The notes under the pieces were generated by a model. It had not been told where the DNA came from, did no database searches, and was given only the letters and a program-made list of their open reading frames with translations. 64,000 nt of DNA from Chelativorans intermedius. Its GTDB lineage: Bacteria; Pseudomonadota; Alphaproteobacteria; Rhizobiales; Rhizobiaceae. A program made the position numbers and the translations under genes. Positions 1-11,625 of this stretch are shown here, piece by piece. How positions within the stretch are numbered: the first letter of the stretch is position 1; each line of letters begins with the position of its first letter. The stretch spans positions 25,924 to 89,923 of the forward strand of contig NZ_JAODNW010000004.1 of NCBI RefSeq assembly GCF_025398255.1. Reading direction: 5' to 3'.

Positions 1-147
1 TACCGCATGCTGATCTTCGGCCTGGCGATGGTGTTCATCATGGTGTGGAAGCCGCGCGGGCTGGTGTCGACACGCGAGCCTTCCGCGGTGCTGAAGGAGA
101 AGAAGCGCATAGGCGCAGACATGGTTGCACAGGGCGAGGGTCACTGA
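1..147 (+). CDS. livM: Branched-chain amino-acid ABC transporter permease LivM (C-terminal fragment)
   Basis: The reading frame enters from the left edge and ends in TGA at 145-147. The visible 48 residues contain the end of a hydrophobic helix (residues around LAMVFIMVW), then WKPRGLVSTREP and a charged tail, which is how LivM/LivH-type permeases end. Its stop overlaps the livG start (ATGA), so it belongs to the same operon. Only the last transmembrane segment and cytoplasmic tail are present, so the call depends largely on the livG-livF context. Confidence 0.8.
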   Translation, partial: YRMLIFGLAMVFIMVWKPRGLVSTREPSAVLKEKKRIGADMVAQGEGH

Positions 148-1144
148 TGGTTGCGGCTGCCGGGAAAGAAGCACCGACGGGGGGCGCTTCGGCGCGCTGG
201 GAGAGCGATCCCATCCTGTCGGTGGAGCACCTGACCATGCGCTTCGGCGGGCTGGTGGCCGTGGGCGACCTGTCCTTCAACGCCGGGCGCGGCGACATCA
301 CCGCGCTCATCGGCCCCAATGGCGCCGGCAAGACGACCGTCTTCAACTGCGTGACCGGCTTCTACAAGCCGACGGAGGGGCGCATCGTCATGCGCCACGG
401 TCCCGGCCGGCAGGCGGAGACGGTGGAAGAGGTCACCAACAGCGGGCTGCGCTGGAAGAAGGAGGGCGACAAGGGCATCTTCCTGCTCGAACGCATGCCC
501 GATCACGAGATCGCCCATCGCGCCAAGGTGGCGCGCACCTTCCAGAACATCCGCCTGTTCGGCGGCATGACGGCGCTGGAGAACCTTCTGGTGGCCCAGC
601 ACAACCCGCTGGTCGTCGCCTCCGGCTTCACCGTGGGCGGCATTTTCGGCCTGCCGAGCTACCGCAAGGCGGAGCAGGCGGCCATCGAAAAGGCCGTCTA
701 CTGGCTGGAGCGCACCCGCCTCATCGACCGGGCCGACGATCCGGCCGCCGACCTGCCCTATGGCGCGCAGCGGCGGCTCGAGATCGCGCGCGCCATGTGC
801 ACGGACCCGCAGCTTCTGTGCCTCGACGAGCCGGCGGCGGGGCTCAATCCGCGCGAATCGGCAGAGCTCAACGAGCTCCTGAAGTTCATCCGCGACGAGC
901 ACGGCACCTCGGTGCTGCTGATCGAGCACGACATGGGCGTGGTGATGGAGATTTCCGACCATATCGTCGTGCTCGACTACGGCGTGAAGATCTCCGACGG
1001 CGATGCCGAGACCGTGCGCAACGATCCCAACGTGATCGCCGCCTATCTGGGTGTCGAGGAAGAGGAGGAGATCGACATTCCCGAGGTGCTGGAAGACGTG
1101 TCTGCAGCCGCCGGCAAGGCCGGCACCGGAAAGGGAGGCAAGGC

Positions 1145-1148
<4 letters not shown>
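147..1148 (+). CDS. livG: Branched-chain amino-acid ABC transporter ATP-binding protein LivG
   Basis: This is one of the two cytoplasmic ATPases that energise high-affinity uptake of branched-chain amino acids. The 333-residue protein has Walker A GPNGAGKTT near residue 52, the Q-loop region ARTFQNIRLF, an ABC signature region LPYGAQRRLEIARA, Walker B LLCLDEPAAGLNP and the switch His in IEHDMGVV. About 35 extra residues lie between Walker A and the Q-loop, making it longer than E. coli LivG (about 255). The ATG at 147 overlaps the livM stop and is preferred over in-frame upstream codons lying inside livM. The C-terminus is acidic (EEEEEIDIPE) and then Ala/Gly/Lys-rich. Confidence 0.95.
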
Positions 1149-1878
<730 letters not shown>

Positions 1879-1879
<1 letters not shown>

Positions 1880-2241
1880 TGGAGAACCAGAACGCGCTTC
1901 TGTGGGAAGTCACCTTCTGGGAGTTTCTCTTCGTCACCATCCTCCTGGCCGGCGGCGCGGCCTATCTGACGGGGCGCGCCATCGCGCGGGCCTGGCAATC
2001 CAACCTGCAGCTTGCCTTCTATATCGTGCTTCTGGCGGCGGCCACGCGCTTCATCCATTTCGCGCTTTTCAACGGCACGCTGCTCAGCCTGCACTACTAT
2101 CTGGTCGATCTCGCCGTGCTCCTGGTGATCGCCTTTCTCGGCAAGCGGATCACGCGCGCCTGGCAGATGTCCACACAATACAACGCCTATTACGCGCGCA
2201 ACGGCCTTCTCGGCTGGAAGGCGCGCGGACAGGGAGATTAA
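1879..2241 (+). CDS. Small membrane protein of the liv operon (DUF6867-like)
   Basis: A 120-residue integral membrane protein with about three predicted transmembrane stretches (around residues 12-33, 43-62 and 72-90) and a basic C-terminal tail rich in Tyr and Asn. I recall that small proteins of this kind follow livF in rhizobia (DUF6867), but that is memory, not a search. The ATG overlaps the livF stop, so it is co-translated with the transporter. It could be an accessory subunit or chaperone of the Liv permease; no catalytic motif is visible and the function is unknown. Confidence 0.75.
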
Positions 2242-2299
2242 CGATTAACCGGCAGCAGGTCTTTATTTCCGGCCAAAACTGGGATTTGATGCCGGTTAG

Positions 2300-2316
2300 G
2301 CGGGGCAGGGCCCCGC
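2300..2316. other. Intergenic hairpin and direct repeats before the binding-protein gene
   Basis: Seven-base arms GCGGGGC (2300-2306) and GCCCCGC (2310-2316) form a perfect GC-rich hairpin with loop AGG. There is no T-run behind it. An 11-bp direct repeat, CCGGAAAGCCG, follows at 2327-2337 and 2347-2357, ahead of the binding-protein start. The hairpin may uncouple expression of the permease/ATPase genes from the binding protein; the direct repeat could be a regulator site. Both roles are inference. Confidence 0.35.
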
Positions 2317-2389
2317 ATTGGCTCAACCGGAAAGCCGACACCATTTCCGGAAAGCCGTGGGAACCTCTGGTGTTGATAGGGGAGAAGTC

Positions 2390-3490
<1,101 letters not shown>

Positions 3491-3516
3491 GCCGTCTTCC
3501 CGGTTCCGTTTGCTGG

Positions 3517-3541
3517 CGGCCCGGCGCATCGCGCCGGGCCG
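3517..3541 (+). terminator. Putative terminator after the binding-protein gene
   Basis: A perfect 11-bp stem (3517-3527 with 3531-3541, arms CGGCCCGGCGC and GCGCCGGGCCG) with a 3-base loop begins 26 bp after the livK stop. It is followed by TTCT only, so it is strong in structure but poor in U-tract. Confidence 0.65.
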
Positions 3542-3719
3542 TTCTGCATGGTGCCCCGGCGCTGGCGCAAGAAGGTTTGCACTGCAGCAACGCGCGCGCT
3601 AATTATGAAACCCTCTCGGGGGGTTCAGGCATCGCCGCTGCCCATGCGTTCCGCCGGTGGCGCTGCGGGTGTCGAGCGGGCTTGGACCCCGGACAATTCT
3701 CTTTGCCCGGAGTCTGCCA

Positions 3720-6700
3720 GTGCCCATCAAGAAGCTCCTCGTTGCCAACCGTTCCGAGATCGCCATCCGCGTCTTCCGCGCCGCCAATGAGCTGGGCATC
3801 AAGACGGTTGCCATCTGGGCGGAGGAGGACAAATACTCGCTGCACCGCTTCAAGGCAGACGAGTCCTACCAGGTGGGGCGCGGGCCGCATCTGGAGCGCG
3901 ATCTGGGACCCATCGAGAGCTATCTCTCGATCGAGGAGGTGATCCGCGTCGCCAAGCTGTCCGGCGCGGATGCCATCCATCCCGGCTATGGCCTGCTGTC
4001 CGAAAGCCCGGAATTTGCCGAAGCCTGCGCGCAGCACGGCATCATCTTCATCGGCCCGAAGCCGGACACCATGCGCCGGCTGGGCAACAAGGTGGCGGCG
4101 CGCAACCTTGCGGTGGAGGCGGGCGTGCCCGTCGTGCCGGCCACCGAGCCGCTGCCCGACGACCTGGCGGCGGTGGAGAAGATGGCGGCCGAGATCGGCT
4201 TTCCCCTCATGCTCAAGGCTTCCTGGGGCGGCGGCGGGCGCGGCATGCGCGCCATCCGCAGGCCGGAGGACCTGAAGCGCGAGGTAACCGAAGCCAAGCG
4301 CGAGGCCAAGGCGGCCTTCGGCAAGGACGAGGTGTATCTGGAAAAGCTGGTCGAACGCGCCCGCCATGTGGAGGTGCAGATCCTGGGCGACGGCCAGAAC
4401 GCCGTGCACCTGTTCGAGCGCGACTGCTCCATCCAGCGGCGCAACCAGAAGGTCGTGGAGCGCGCCCCCGCCCCCTATCTCGACGCGGAAAAGCGGGCAG
4501 AGCTGTGCGGCTATGCGCTGAAGATCGCGCAGGCCACGAACTATATCGGCGCAGGCACCGTCGAGTTTCTCATGGATGCCGACACCGGCGCCTTCTATTT
4601 CATCGAGGTGAACCCGCGCATCCAGGTGGAGCATACCGTCACCGAGGAGGTGACGGGCATCGACATCGTCAAGGCACAGATCCGCATCCTGGAAGGCAAG
4701 AAGATCGGCACGCCCGAGTCCGGCGTGCCCGCGCAGGCCGACATCAGGCTCAACGGCCATGCCCTGCAATGCCGCATCACGACCGAGGACCCGGAGCAGA
4801 ACTTCATCCCCGACTATGGCCGCATCACCGCCTATCGCGGCGCGACCGGCTTCGGCATTCGGCTGGACGGTGGCACCGCCTATTCGGGTGCGGTGATTAC
4901 CCGGTACTACGACCCGCTTCTGGAAAAGGTGACGGCCTGGGCGCCGACGGCGGAAGAGGCCATTCAGCGCATGGACCGGGCGCTGCGCGAGTTCCGCATC
5001 CGCGGCGTGGCCACCAATCTCACCTTCCTGGAGGCCATCATCGGCCATCCGCAGTTCCGCGAAGCCTCCTATACGACGCGCTTCATCGACGAGACGCCGG
5101 AGCTGTTCACCCAGGTCAAGCGCCGCGACCGGGCGACCAAGCTGCTCAACTACCTGGCGGACGTGACCGTCAACGGCCACCCGGAGGCGCGCGATCGCCC
5201 GCGCCCGAACCCGGACGCGGCGCCGCCGCGCGTGCCCTATATCGACGCGCCGATTCCCGACGGCACCAAGCAGCGCCTCGACGCGCTGGGCCCGGAGGGC
5301 TTTGCCAGGTGGATGCGCGACGAGACGCGCGTTCTCGTCACCGACACGACCATGCGCGACGGCCACCAGTCGCTTCTGGCCACGCGCATGCGCACCTTCG
5401 ACATCGCGGCCATTGCGGGCGTCTATGCGCGGGCGCTGCCCGGCCTGCTGTCACTCGAATGCTGGGGCGGGGCGACCTTCGACGTGGCCATGCGCTTCCT
5501 GACCGAGGATCCGTGGGAGCGGCTGGCGCGCGTGCGCGAGGCGGCGCCCAACCTGCTTTTGCAGATGCTTCTGCGCGGCGCCAACGGCGTCGGCTACACC
5601 AACTACCCGGACAATGTGGTGCAGTACTTCGTGCGCCAGGCGGCGCGCGGCGGCATCGACCTGTTCCGCGTGTTCGACTGCCTCAACTGGGTGGAGAACA
5701 TGCGCGTGGCCATGGACACGGTGCGCGAGGAAGGCAAGCTGTGCGAGGCCACCATCTGCTACACGGGCGACATTCTCGACCCCGACCGCGCCAAGTACGA
5801 TCTCAAGTACTACGTCAATCTCGCCAGGGAGCTGGAGGCGGCAGGCGCCCACATCATCGCCATCAAGGATATGGCGGGGCTTTTGAAGCCGGCGGCGGCG
5901 CGCGTGCTCTTCAAGGCGCTGCGCGAGGAGACGGACCTGCCGCTGCATTTCCACACGCACGACACCTCCGGCATCTCGGCGGCCTCGGTGCTGGCGGCGG
6001 TGGAAAGCGGCGTGGACGCGGTGGATGCGGCGATGGACGCGCTGTCGGGCAACACCTCGCAGCCCTGCCTCGGCTCCATCGTCGAGGCGCTGAAAGGCAG
6101 CGAGCGCGATACCGGGCTCGATACGGAGTGGGTGCGCCGCATCTCCTTCTACTGGGAGGCGGTGCGCAACCAGTATGCCGCCTTCGAGAGCGACCTCAAG
6201 GGGCCGGCCTCGGAGGTGTATCTGCACGAGATGCCGGGCGGGCAGTTCACCAATCTGAAGGAGCAGGCGCGTTCTCTGGGGCTGGAGACGCGCTGGCACG
6301 AGGTGGCGCGCGCCTATCACGACGTGAACATGATGTTCGGCGACATCGTCAAGGTCACGCCATCCTCCAAGGTGGTGGGCGACATGGCGCTGATGATGGT
6401 GAGCCAGGACCTCACCGTGGCCGATGTCGAAAACCCGGACAAGGATATCGCCTTCCCCGATTCGGTGGTGGCCATGCTGCGCGGCGATCTGGGCCAGCCG
6501 CCGGGCGGCTGGCCGGCGGCACTTCAGAAGAAGGTGCTGAAGGGCGAGAAGCCGATCACGGTGCGCCCCGGCTCGCTTCTCAAGCCCGCCGATCTCGACG
6601 CCGACCGCAAGGAGCTGGAGGAGAAGCTCGGCCGCGAGGTCAGCGATTTCGAGTTCGCCGCCTGGCTCATGTATCCCAAGGTCTTTCTGGATTTCGTTTC

Positions 6701-7181
6701 CGCCGCGGAGAGCTATGGCCCCGTCAGCGTGCTGCCGACGCCGGTCTACTTCTACGGCATGGAGCAGGGAGACGAGATCTTCGTCGATATCGAGCGCGGC
6801 AAGACCCTCGTCATCCGCTGCCTGGCCGTGGGCGAGCCCAACGACAAGGGCATGGTGACCGTCTTCTTCGAGCTGAATGGCCAGCCGCGGCGCGCCAAGG
6901 TGCCCGACCGGCGCCACGGCGCGGCGGGTACGGCCGCGCGGCGCAAGGCGGAGGCCGGCAATGAGGGGCACATCGGCGCGCCCATGCCCGGCGTGGTCTC
7001 CTCCGTTACCGTCAGCGCCGGCCAACCGGTCAAGGCCGGCGACGTGCTCCTGTCCATCGAGGCGATGAAGATGGAGACGGCCATCCATGCCGAGCGCGAC
7101 GGCACGGTGGCGGAGGTGCTGGTCAAGGCGGGCGACCAGATCGACGCCAAGGACCTGCTGCTGGTCCTCGAAAATGGCTGA
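3720..7181 (+). CDS. pyc: Pyruvate carboxylase
   Basis: This biotin-dependent anaplerotic enzyme makes oxaloacetate from pyruvate, bicarbonate and ATP. The 1153-residue single polypeptide has the full domain order: biotin carboxylase (about 1-450, glycine loop SWGGGGRGMR, IEVNPRIQVEHTVTE), carboxyltransferase (DTTMRDGHQSLLATRMRT, and FHTHDTSGISAAS for the metal site), tetramerisation segment, and C-terminal biotinyl domain with EAMKMET, the biotinylated Lys being residue 1117. The start is GTG at 3720, with GGAG at 3709-3712 seven bases upstream and the family N-terminus IKKLLVANRSEIAIR immediately after. The in-frame extension to 3657 has no support. It is monocistronic in appearance. Confidence 0.97.
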   Translation: MPIKKLLVANRSEIAIRVFRAANELGIKTVAIWAEEDKYSLHRFKADESYQVGRGPHLERDLGPIESYLSIEEVIRVAKLSGADAIHPGYGLLSESPEFAEACAQHGIIFIGPKPDTMRRLGNKVAARNLAVEAGVPVVPATEPLPDDLAAVEKMAAEIGFPLMLKASWGGGGRGMRAIRRPEDLKREVTEAKREAKAAFGKDEVYLEKLVERARHVEVQILGDGQNAVHLFERDCSIQRRNQKVVERAPAPYLDAEKRAELCGYALKIAQATNYIGAGTVEFLMDADTGAFYFIEVNPRIQVEHTVTEEVTGIDIVKAQIRILEGKKIGTPESGVPAQADIRLNGHALQCRITTEDPEQNFIPDYGRITAYRGATGFGIRLDGGTAYSGAVITRYYDPLLEKVTAWAPTAEEAIQRMDRALREFRIRGVATNLTFLEAIIGHPQFREASYTTRFIDETPELFTQVKRRDRATKLLNYLADVTVNGHPEARDRPRPNPDAAPPRVPYIDAPIPDGTKQRLDALGPEGFARWMRDETRVLVTDTTMRDGHQSLLATRMRTFDIAAIAGVYARALPGLLSLECWGGATFDVAMRFLTEDPWERLARVREAAPNLLLQMLLRGANGVGYTNYPDNVVQYFVRQAARGGIDLFRVFDCLNWVENMRVAMDTVREEGKLCEATICYTGDILDPDRAKYDLKYYVNLARELEAAGAHIIAIKDMAGLLKPAAARVLFKALREETDLPLHFHTHDTSGISAASVLAAVESGVDAVDAAMDALSGNTSQPCLGSIVEALKGSERDTGLDTEWVRRISFYWEAVRNQYAAFESDLKGPASEVYLHEMPGGQFTNLKEQARSLGLETRWHEVARAYHDVNMMFGDIVKVTPSSKVVGDMALMMVSQDLTVADVENPDKDIAFPDSVVAMLRGDLGQPPGGWPAALQKKVLKGEKPITVRPGSLLKPADLDADRKELEEKLGREVSDFEFAAWLMYPKVFLDFVSAAESYGPVSVLPTPVYFYGMEQGDEIFVDIERGKTLVIRCLAVGEPNDKGMVTVFFELNGQPRRAKVPDRRHGAAGTAARRKAEAGNEGHIGAPMPGVVSSVTVSAGQPVKAGDVLLSIEAMKMETAIHAERDGTVAEVLVKAGDQIDAKDLLLVLENG

Positions 7182-7203
7182 GCTGGTACAGGACCGAAAC
7201 GAT

Positions 7204-7215
7204 TAAATCGATTTA
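7204..7215. promoter_or_regulatory. Candidate operator palindrome before the MFS gene
   Basis: A 12-bp perfect palindrome TAAATCGATTTA lies 38 bp upstream of the MFS start. The AAATCGATTT core resembles LacI-family half-site geometry (AANCGNTT). There is no regulator gene next to it, so it is only a candidate. Confidence 0.3.
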
Positions 7216-7253
7216 GGTTAGGCTCGTTCGAGTGCCAGCCCCGGTGGATCGCC

Positions 7254-8426
7254 ATGTCTGAAAATCCTGCGCGTGCGGGCCGGTGGGCCGTCGCGGCCTG
7301 CTTCTTCGTCAACGGTTTCATGGTGGGAAGCTGGGCGCCGCAGATCCCGCTTCTGGTCGGGCGCTTCGGGTTCAGCGAAACGGTGCTGGGCCTGCTCATC
7401 CTTCTCTTCGGCGTCGGCGCGGTGGTGTCAATGCCGGTGTGCGGCTGGCTTATCGGCCGTCATGGTTCGCGGGCGGTTCTGCGCGTCTCCGGCCTGCTTT
7501 GCGCTGCCGCGCTCCTGCTCGTCGCCGCTGCGTCGGCCGTCCCGACGCTGATTGCCGCGCTTGTCTTCTTCGGCGTGTTCCTGGGCGCCATGGATGTCGC
7601 CATGAACTCCAACGCCGTGGTGGTGGAGCGGCGGCTGCAGCGGGCGATCATGTCTTCCTCGCATGGCTTCTGGAGCCTTGGCGGGTTCGTCGGCGCGGGC
7701 GTGGGCGGTGTTCTGGCCGAGCGCTGGGGGCATCTGGGCCATGCCGGCGCCGTCACGCTGGTGGCGCTGGCGCTGGTGCTTGCCGCCATGCCGAAGCTGA
7801 TCGTCGAGCGCAAGCCGGCGGTGGCCGGCGGCGGCTTTGCCGGATTCCCGCGCAGCCCGCTCGTCTATCTCACCGGCATCGTGGCGTTGTTTTCCATGGT
7901 GCCGGAGGGCGCGGTTCTGGACTGGGCAGCCCTCTACCTGCGCCAGGAGATGGGCGCCGGGCTGGCCGAGGCCAGCCTTGCCTTCACCGCCTTTTCCGGC
8001 GCCATGGCCTTGATGCGCTTTCTGGGCGACAGGGTGCGCAACCGGCTGGGCGCCGTGGCCACCATGCGGCTGTCGGGCGCGGTTGCGGCCGCCGGAATGC
8101 TGGGAGCCGGGATGGCGCCCTCGCCGCTGCTTGCCACGCTGGCCTTCGCGCTGGCCGGGCTCGGCATCGCCAACATGGTTCCCATCGCCTTCTCCGCGGC
8201 GGGCAACCAGCCGGGCATCTCCTCCGCCGCCGGCATGAGCGTGGCCACCACGGTGGGCTATTCCGGCCTGCTGGCCGCGCCCTCGCTGGTCGGCTTCGTC
8301 GCCGAGCGCACGGGCTTTGCGCCGATCTTCATCGCCTTTTCGGCGCTTCTGGCCGTGGTGTTCCTGATGGCCCATCTGGTGCGCCCGGCCGACGGGATCG
8401 CCTCGCAGCCGGCAGCCGGCACCTGA
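7254..8426 (+). CDS. MFS transporter (YbjJ-like)
   Basis: A 390-residue inner-membrane protein with about twelve hydrophobic segments. It has the MFS motif-A-like loop after TM2 (residues around GWLIGRHGSRAVLR) and a GAMDVAMNSNAVVVERR segment between TM4 and TM5 that recalls the YbjJ/FucP-like subgroup of the superfamily. The substrate cannot be read from sequence. It stands alone on the plus strand, converging with the RND pump gene with only nine bases between stop codons, and has a palindromic site upstream. Confidence 0.85.
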   Translation: MSENPARAGRWAVAACFFVNGFMVGSWAPQIPLLVGRFGFSETVLGLLILLFGVGAVVSMPVCGWLIGRHGSRAVLRVSGLLCAAALLLVAAASAVPTLIAALVFFGVFLGAMDVAMNSNAVVVERRLQRAIMSSSHGFWSLGGFVGAGVGGVLAERWGHLGHAGAVTLVALALVLAAMPKLIVERKPAVAGGGFAGFPRSPLVYLTGIVALFSMVPEGAVLDWAALYLRQEMGAGLAEASLAFTAFSGAMALMRFLGDRVRNRLGAVATMRLSGAVAAAGMLGAGMAPSPLLATLAFALAGLGIANMVPIAFSAAGNQPGISSAAGMSVATTVGYSGLLAAPSLVGFVAERTGFAPIFIAFSALLAVVFLMAHLVRPADGIASQPAAGT

Positions 8427-8435
8427 CGGACATCG

Positions 8436-11400
8436 TCATTCCGCGGCTTTCGGGAAAGGCGTCTGCGCCGCGTCCCGCGCATCGTCCTCTTCGTCCTGCC
8501 GGCCTGCGCCACGGCGCACCAGCCGGGCGAGCAGGCTTCCACGCTTCTCGCCCGCCGGCCGCCGCTCGCGCGTGAAGACCATCAGGGCGGCGGGCGTCAC
8601 GATGAGCGTGAGCACGGTGGCGAAGCTCAGCCCGTAGACGATGGCGCCCGACAGCGAGATCCACCACTGCGTGGAGGGCGCGCCGATCGTCACCTCGCGG
8701 TCCAGAAGCTCCAGCCCGAGACCGAAGGCGATGGGCAGCACGCCGAGCACGGCGGAGATCGCCGTCAGCAGCACCGGGCGGGCGCGCTCGCGGCAGGTCT
8801 GGATGATGGCGTCATACTTGTTCATGCCTTCTTCGCGCAGCCGGTCGTAGGTGTCGATCAGCACGATGTTGTTGTTGACCACCACGCCGGCAAGCGCGAT
8901 GACGCCGATGCCCGACATGACGATGCCGAAGACCTGCCCAGTGATCAGCAGGCCGAGCAGCACGCCCATGGTGGCCATCACCACCGTCATCAGCACCAGG
9001 AAGACGCTGGTGAACTTGTTGAACTGGGCGAGCAGCACCACGAAAATGAGGAAGATCGCCGCGCCGAACGCCTTGGAGAGGAAGGACGCGGCGGCATCGC
9101 TCTCTTCGCTGGAGCCGGCCAGCTTCCAGCGCGTGGCGCCAAGGTCCATCTCGTTCAGCGCCTGGATCACCTGCTGCTGCACCGCCGCCTCCTGGTAGCC
9201 GCTGGCGATGTTGGCCGTCACGGTGATGGTGCGCCGGCCGTCGATGCGGTTGAGGATGCCGGTGCTGCGCTGCGGCTCGCGGGTGACGAAGTTGAGGATG
9301 GGCACCGGGCCCTGTGCCGTCTGCACGCGAAGCTGGTCCAGCGTCGAAAGCGTGCGCCGGTCCTCCGGCAGGCGCAGGCGGATGTCCACCGCATCGTCCA
9401 CGCCGGCGGGGCGGTATTCGGAAAGCTTCAGCCCATTGGTCACGAGCTGCACCACCGTGCCCACCGCGACGGGGCTCACGCCATATTGCGCGGCCTTGGC
9501 GCGGTCCACCCGGATGGCCCAGTCGACGCCCGGCGGCGGCAGGCCGTCGGAAATGTCGATCACGCCGTCTATCCCCCGCAGCATTTCGGAAACCGCCCTG
9601 GCCTGTTCGTCCAGCCCCTGCGGATTGACGGCGGAAAGCTGCACCTGGATGGGCTGGCCCGTGGGCGGGCCGGCATCGGGCACGCGCACTTCCACCTCGA
9701 CCCCCGGCATGCCGCCCATTTCGGCGCGCAGGTCGTCCAGGATCTCGCTTGCCGGCTTGCGCTGCCGCCAGTCGATGAACTCGTATTGCAGGACACCGAT
9801 CACGTCCTCGTCGATGTCTTCGCCGCCGCCGCGCGTTTTGCCCACGCGGGTGTAGACGGTCTTGATGCCCGGCCAGCCGATCAGCTTCTCCTCGGCGGGG
9901 CGCACGAGGCGGTCCATCTCCTCAAGCGAGAGATTGCCGCGCGCATGCACATACATCAGGCCGTATTCGGGCTCGACCTCGGGGAAGAACTCCACCCCCG
10001 CGCCATATCGCGTGTAGGCGAACTGCACGCCGACCAGCAGCGCGATGGTCAGAACCAGCACCGTCTTGGGAAAGCGCACCACCTGCCGCACGAAGCGGAT
10101 GTACCAGCCGTCGGGTTGCGGCTCCTCCTCGACATGCGCCTTGCCGAAGATGGCGCCCAGGCTCGGCGTGAAGACGAGCGCGTAGAGCATCGAGGCCGAC
10201 AGCGTGACGATCAGCGTGATCGGCAGGTACTTCATGAACTCGCCGACGATGCCCGGCCAGAAGAGCAGCGGCGAGAAGGCGGCGATGCGGGTGAAGGTGG
10301 CCGCGGCCACCGGCCCGGCCATGCGCTTGGCCGCCAGCTCGAACGCCTGGGCGCGCGGCATGCCCTCGCTCATGCGCCGCTCTGCGAACTCGGTGACGAT
10401 GATGGCGTCGTCCACCAACATGCCCACGGCGAGGATGAGGCTGAACAGCACCACCATGTTTACCGTGTAGCCGGCGATGGCCAGGGCGAAGATGCCCATC
10501 AGGAAGGAGGCCGGCACGGCCAGCCCGATGAGAACCGAGGAGCGGCCCGACAGCATGTAGAGAACGACGATGAAGACCAGGATCACGGCGATCATCACGT
10601 GGTTCTGCAGGTCGCTCAGCATGTCGCGGATGAAGACCGACTTGTCCTGGCTGAACGTGACCTCCGCGCCCTCGGGCAATGTGGCGACGAACTCCTGCGA
10701 GACGGCCTTCACCGCGTCGACCGTCTCGACGAGATTAGCGCCGACGCGCTTCTTCACCTCGATGGCGATCGCCTTGCGGCCGTCGAGCCGGGTGATCGTC
10801 TCGGCATCGGTGAAGGTGGAGCGGATGGCCGCCAGGTCGCGGGCGCGCACCACCGCGTCCTGCGTGGCCACGATCGGCAGGTTCGCGATGTCCTCCACAT
10901 CCTCGATGAGCGACGGCACCTTGACCGCATAGCGGCCCTCGCCGCCCTCCAGCGCGCCGGCGGCCACCAGGCTGTTGGAGGCGTTGACGGCGGAGATGAG
11001 CTGGTCGAGCTGCAGCCCGTAGGAGGACAGCTTGACCGGGTCGATGATGATCTCCACCAGCTCCTCGCGCGCGCCCTGCAGGGAGCCTTCGAGAACGCCG
11101 GGAATCTCCTCGATGCGGTCGCGCAGCTCGCGCGCGGCGGTGGTCAGCGCCCGTTCGGGCAGGTCTCCCGAAAGGGTGACGACCAGCACCGGAAACTCCG
11201 AGACGTTCACCTCGTTGACCGTCGGCTCGTCGGCGCCCTCGGGCAGGTCGCGCTCGGCATCGGAAACCTTGGCGCGCACGTCGTCTATGGCGTTGGAGAA
11301 GTCGTAGCCCGCCTGGAACTCGATCAGCACATAGCCGCCGCCCTCATAGGCCGCCGAGCGCATCTCCTTGACGCCCTCGAGTCCCTTGAGCGCCGTCTCG

Positions 11401-11600
11401 ATCGGCCTCAGCAGCAGGCGCTCGGAATCCTCCGGCGAGATGCCCTGATAGCTGAGGCTGACATAGATGACGGGGATCGGAACGTCCGGCTCCGCCTCCT
11501 TGGGAATGTCCATATAGGCGATGGCGCCGGCCACCACGAAGAACAGCAACATGGACAGCGTGAGCCGCGCGTTGCGTATGGCAAGTCGAACTATGTCCAT
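8436..11600 (-). CDS. RND efflux transporter inner-membrane permease
   Basis: A 1054-residue AcrB/MdtB-type proton antiporter. It has an N-terminal TM1, a large periplasmic loop (porter region), a TM2-6 block with the relay motif GMLVDDAIIVTEFAERR in TM4, a second periplasmic loop and TM7-12 (VLLTAISAVLGVLPIAFG). Motifs such as DIPKEAEPDVPIPVIYV place it in the HAE1/general efflux RND group. The ATG at 11600 (MDIVRLAIRN) follows a GGGA-containing stretch; an upstream in-frame extension to 11666 would overlap the adaptor gene. It is 25 bp downstream of the adaptor and clearly in operon with it. No outer-membrane channel gene is adjacent. Confidence 0.95.
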   Translation of the reverse strand: MDIVRLAIRNARLTLSMLLFFVVAGAIAYMDIPKEAEPDVPIPVIYVSLSYQGISPEDSERLLLRPIETALKGLEGVKEMRSAAYEGGGYVLIEFQAGYDFSNAIDDVRAKVSDAERDLPEGADEPTVNEVNVSEFPVLVVTLSGDLPERALTTAARELRDRIEEIPGVLEGSLQGAREELVEIIIDPVKLSSYGLQLDQLISAVNASNSLVAAGALEGGEGRYAVKVPSLIEDVEDIANLPIVATQDAVVRARDLAAIRSTFTDAETITRLDGRKAIAIEVKKRVGANLVETVDAVKAVSQEFVATLPEGAEVTFSQDKSVFIRDMLSDLQNHVMIAVILVFIVVLYMLSGRSSVLIGLAVPASFLMGIFALAIAGYTVNMVVLFSLILAVGMLVDDAIIVTEFAERRMSEGMPRAQAFELAAKRMAGPVAAATFTRIAAFSPLLFWPGIVGEFMKYLPITLIVTLSASMLYALVFTPSLGAIFGKAHVEEEPQPDGWYIRFVRQVVRFPKTVLVLTIALLVGVQFAYTRYGAGVEFFPEVEPEYGLMYVHARGNLSLEEMDRLVRPAEEKLIGWPGIKTVYTRVGKTRGGGEDIDEDVIGVLQYEFIDWRQRKPASEILDDLRAEMGGMPGVEVEVRVPDAGPPTGQPIQVQLSAVNPQGLDEQARAVSEMLRGIDGVIDISDGLPPPGVDWAIRVDRAKAAQYGVSPVAVGTVVQLVTNGLKLSEYRPAGVDDAVDIRLRLPEDRRTLSTLDQLRVQTAQGPVPILNFVTREPQRSTGILNRIDGRRTITVTANIASGYQEAAVQQQVIQALNEMDLGATRWKLAGSSEESDAAASFLSKAFGAAIFLIFVVLLAQFNKFTSVFLVLMTVVMATMGVLLGLLITGQVFGIVMSGIGVIALAGVVVNNNIVLIDTYDRLREEGMNKYDAIIQTCRERARPVLLTAISAVLGVLPIAFGLGLELLDREVTIGAPSTQWWISLSGAIVYGLSFATVLTLIVTPAALMVFTRERRPAGEKRGSLLARLVRRGAGRQDEEDDARDAAQTPFPKAAE

Positions 11601-11625
11601 CGGTCGCTGTTCCCGTCCATGCGGA

